Shown here: one piece after another, positions 4,764-5,180 of the stretch | Position numbering within the stretch: position 1 is the first letter of the stretch | Layout of the letters: the number at the start of each line of letters is the position of its first letter | Assembly (NCBI GenBank): GCA_035541775.1 | Contig: DATKMP010000061.1 | Location: forward strand, 1-5,180 | Source: DATKMP01 sp035541775 | GTDB taxonomy: Bacteria; Bacteroidota; Ignavibacteria; UBA10030 | Reading direction: 5' to 3' | Length of the DNA stretch: 5,180 nucleotides | Position numbers and translations under genes: made by a program | The notes under the pieces: generated by a model | Database searches by the model: none | What the model saw: only the letters and a program-made list of their open reading frames with translations | What the model was told of the DNA's origin: nothing

Positions 4764-5180
4764 AAATGGGAAACATAACGGTGAATACGCTGCCGTTCGC
4801 GGGCGAACTTTCGACAAAAATATTTCCGCCGAAACTTTTTACAATTCCATAACTGACCCATAAACCCAATCCTGTACCCTGACCTGTGGGTTTTGTCGTG
4901 TAGAACGGTTCAAAAATTTTATCGACTTCGGACGGTAAAATGCCTTTTCCCGTATCGTGTACCGTTACTTCAATACCGTTTGCGACTTTGCGAGAATGCG
5001 TTGTAATAGTACCGGCTTTTCCTTCCAATGCATCGACTGCATTCATAAAAATATTGATGAACACCTGTACGACCTGGTCGGGCACAACAGAAATTGCGGG
5101 CAGCGAATCTTCAAATTGAAGATCGAAATTGATGTTTTTTACCTTCTTTCCGTACTGAACAATGTTCAATGCCTCGCGAA
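4762..5180 (-). CDS. NtrB-like sensor histidine kinase, C-terminal part
   Basis: The frame is open to the window edge, so only about the last 139 residues are present, covering the HATPase_c domain that phosphorylates the kinase's own His. With residue 1 taken at 5169: the N box is QVFINIFMNAVDAL (35-48, catalytic Asn43), the G1 box HDTGKGI (71-77), the F box FEPFYTTKP (86-94), and the G2 box GTGLGL (98-103). All are intact, so it should bind ATP. The gene ends in FPI just before the response regulator, making the two a cognate pair. The dimerisation/His region and any sensor domain lie outside the window, so the signal it reads cannot be told. The style of the N and F boxes matches the NtrB/AtoS class that usually partners NtrC-type regulators. 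Confidence 0.94.
   Translation of the reverse strand, partial: REALNIVQYGKKVKNINFDLQFEDSLPAISVVPDQVVQVFINIFMNAVDALEGKAGTITTHSRKVANGIEVTVHDTGKGILPSEVDKIFEPFYTTKPTGQGTGLGLWVSYGIVKSFGGNIFVESSPANGSVFTVMFPI

Noticed and set aside
4754..4861. A 36-codon upstream extension of the NtrC-like protein
   Set aside because: It is basic, unlike any receiver N-terminus, overlaps the kinase gene in another frame, and the ATG at 4753 starts the receiver exactly with a Shine-Dalgarno site.

Overview
The window looks like chromosomal DNA from a Gram-negative bacterium. The signs are a sigma-54 type regulatory pair, a lipoprotein signal peptide and a membrane-anchored small protein. The relaxed lipobox and the DUF3887-plus-M23 architecture would fit the Bacteroidota/Ignavibacteria side of the tree, but this is a weak inference. 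I see no RNA genes, insertion sequences, CRISPR arrays or attachment sites.

Layout: the plus strand carries one gene, the 3' part of a secreted M23-like protein (2-805). It ends 38 bases short of a convergent minus-strand block that fills the rest of the window. Read in its own direction from 5180 down to 844, that block contains: the C-terminal ATPase half of an NtrB-like histidine kinase; an NtrC-family response regulator starting 8 bases later; a 222-base regulatory gap; a stand-alone Fis-type helix-turn-helix protein of 74 aa; a 62-aa single-span membrane protein; a 149-aa receiver-like protein; a 105-base leader; a lipoprotein with an endonuclease/exonuclease/phosphatase-like fold; and a DUF421 (YetF-type) membrane protein whose start abuts or overlaps the lipoprotein stop.

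The most striking point is the gap at 3170-3391. It carries a near-perfect sigma-54 promoter (TGGCAC-N5-TTGCT, GG-N10-GC spacing), about 25 bases of leader, a clear Shine-Dalgarno site and then the Fis-like gene. About 136 bases upstream of the inferred start of transcription lies a perfect 8-bp inverted repeat, the expected place for an enhancer bound by an NtrC-type activator. The simplest reading is a local circuit: kinase, then NtrC-like activator, then a sigma-54 promoter, then a small operon. The first product of that operon closely resembles the activator's own DNA-binding domain (about half of 46 aligned residues identical by eye) but has no AAA+ or receiver domain, which suggests feedback by competition at the enhancer.

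A second theme is degenerate enzyme-like domains. The receiver-like protein lacks the acidic Mg-binding pair and the switch Thr/Ser. The lipoprotein has replaced the key acidic residues of its nuclease/phosphatase fold. The M23-like protein has lost most zinc-binding and catalytic residues. These may act as binding or sensing proteins rather than catalysts. The function of the operon is not known to me; the DUF421, lipoprotein and membrane components point to a cell-envelope role.
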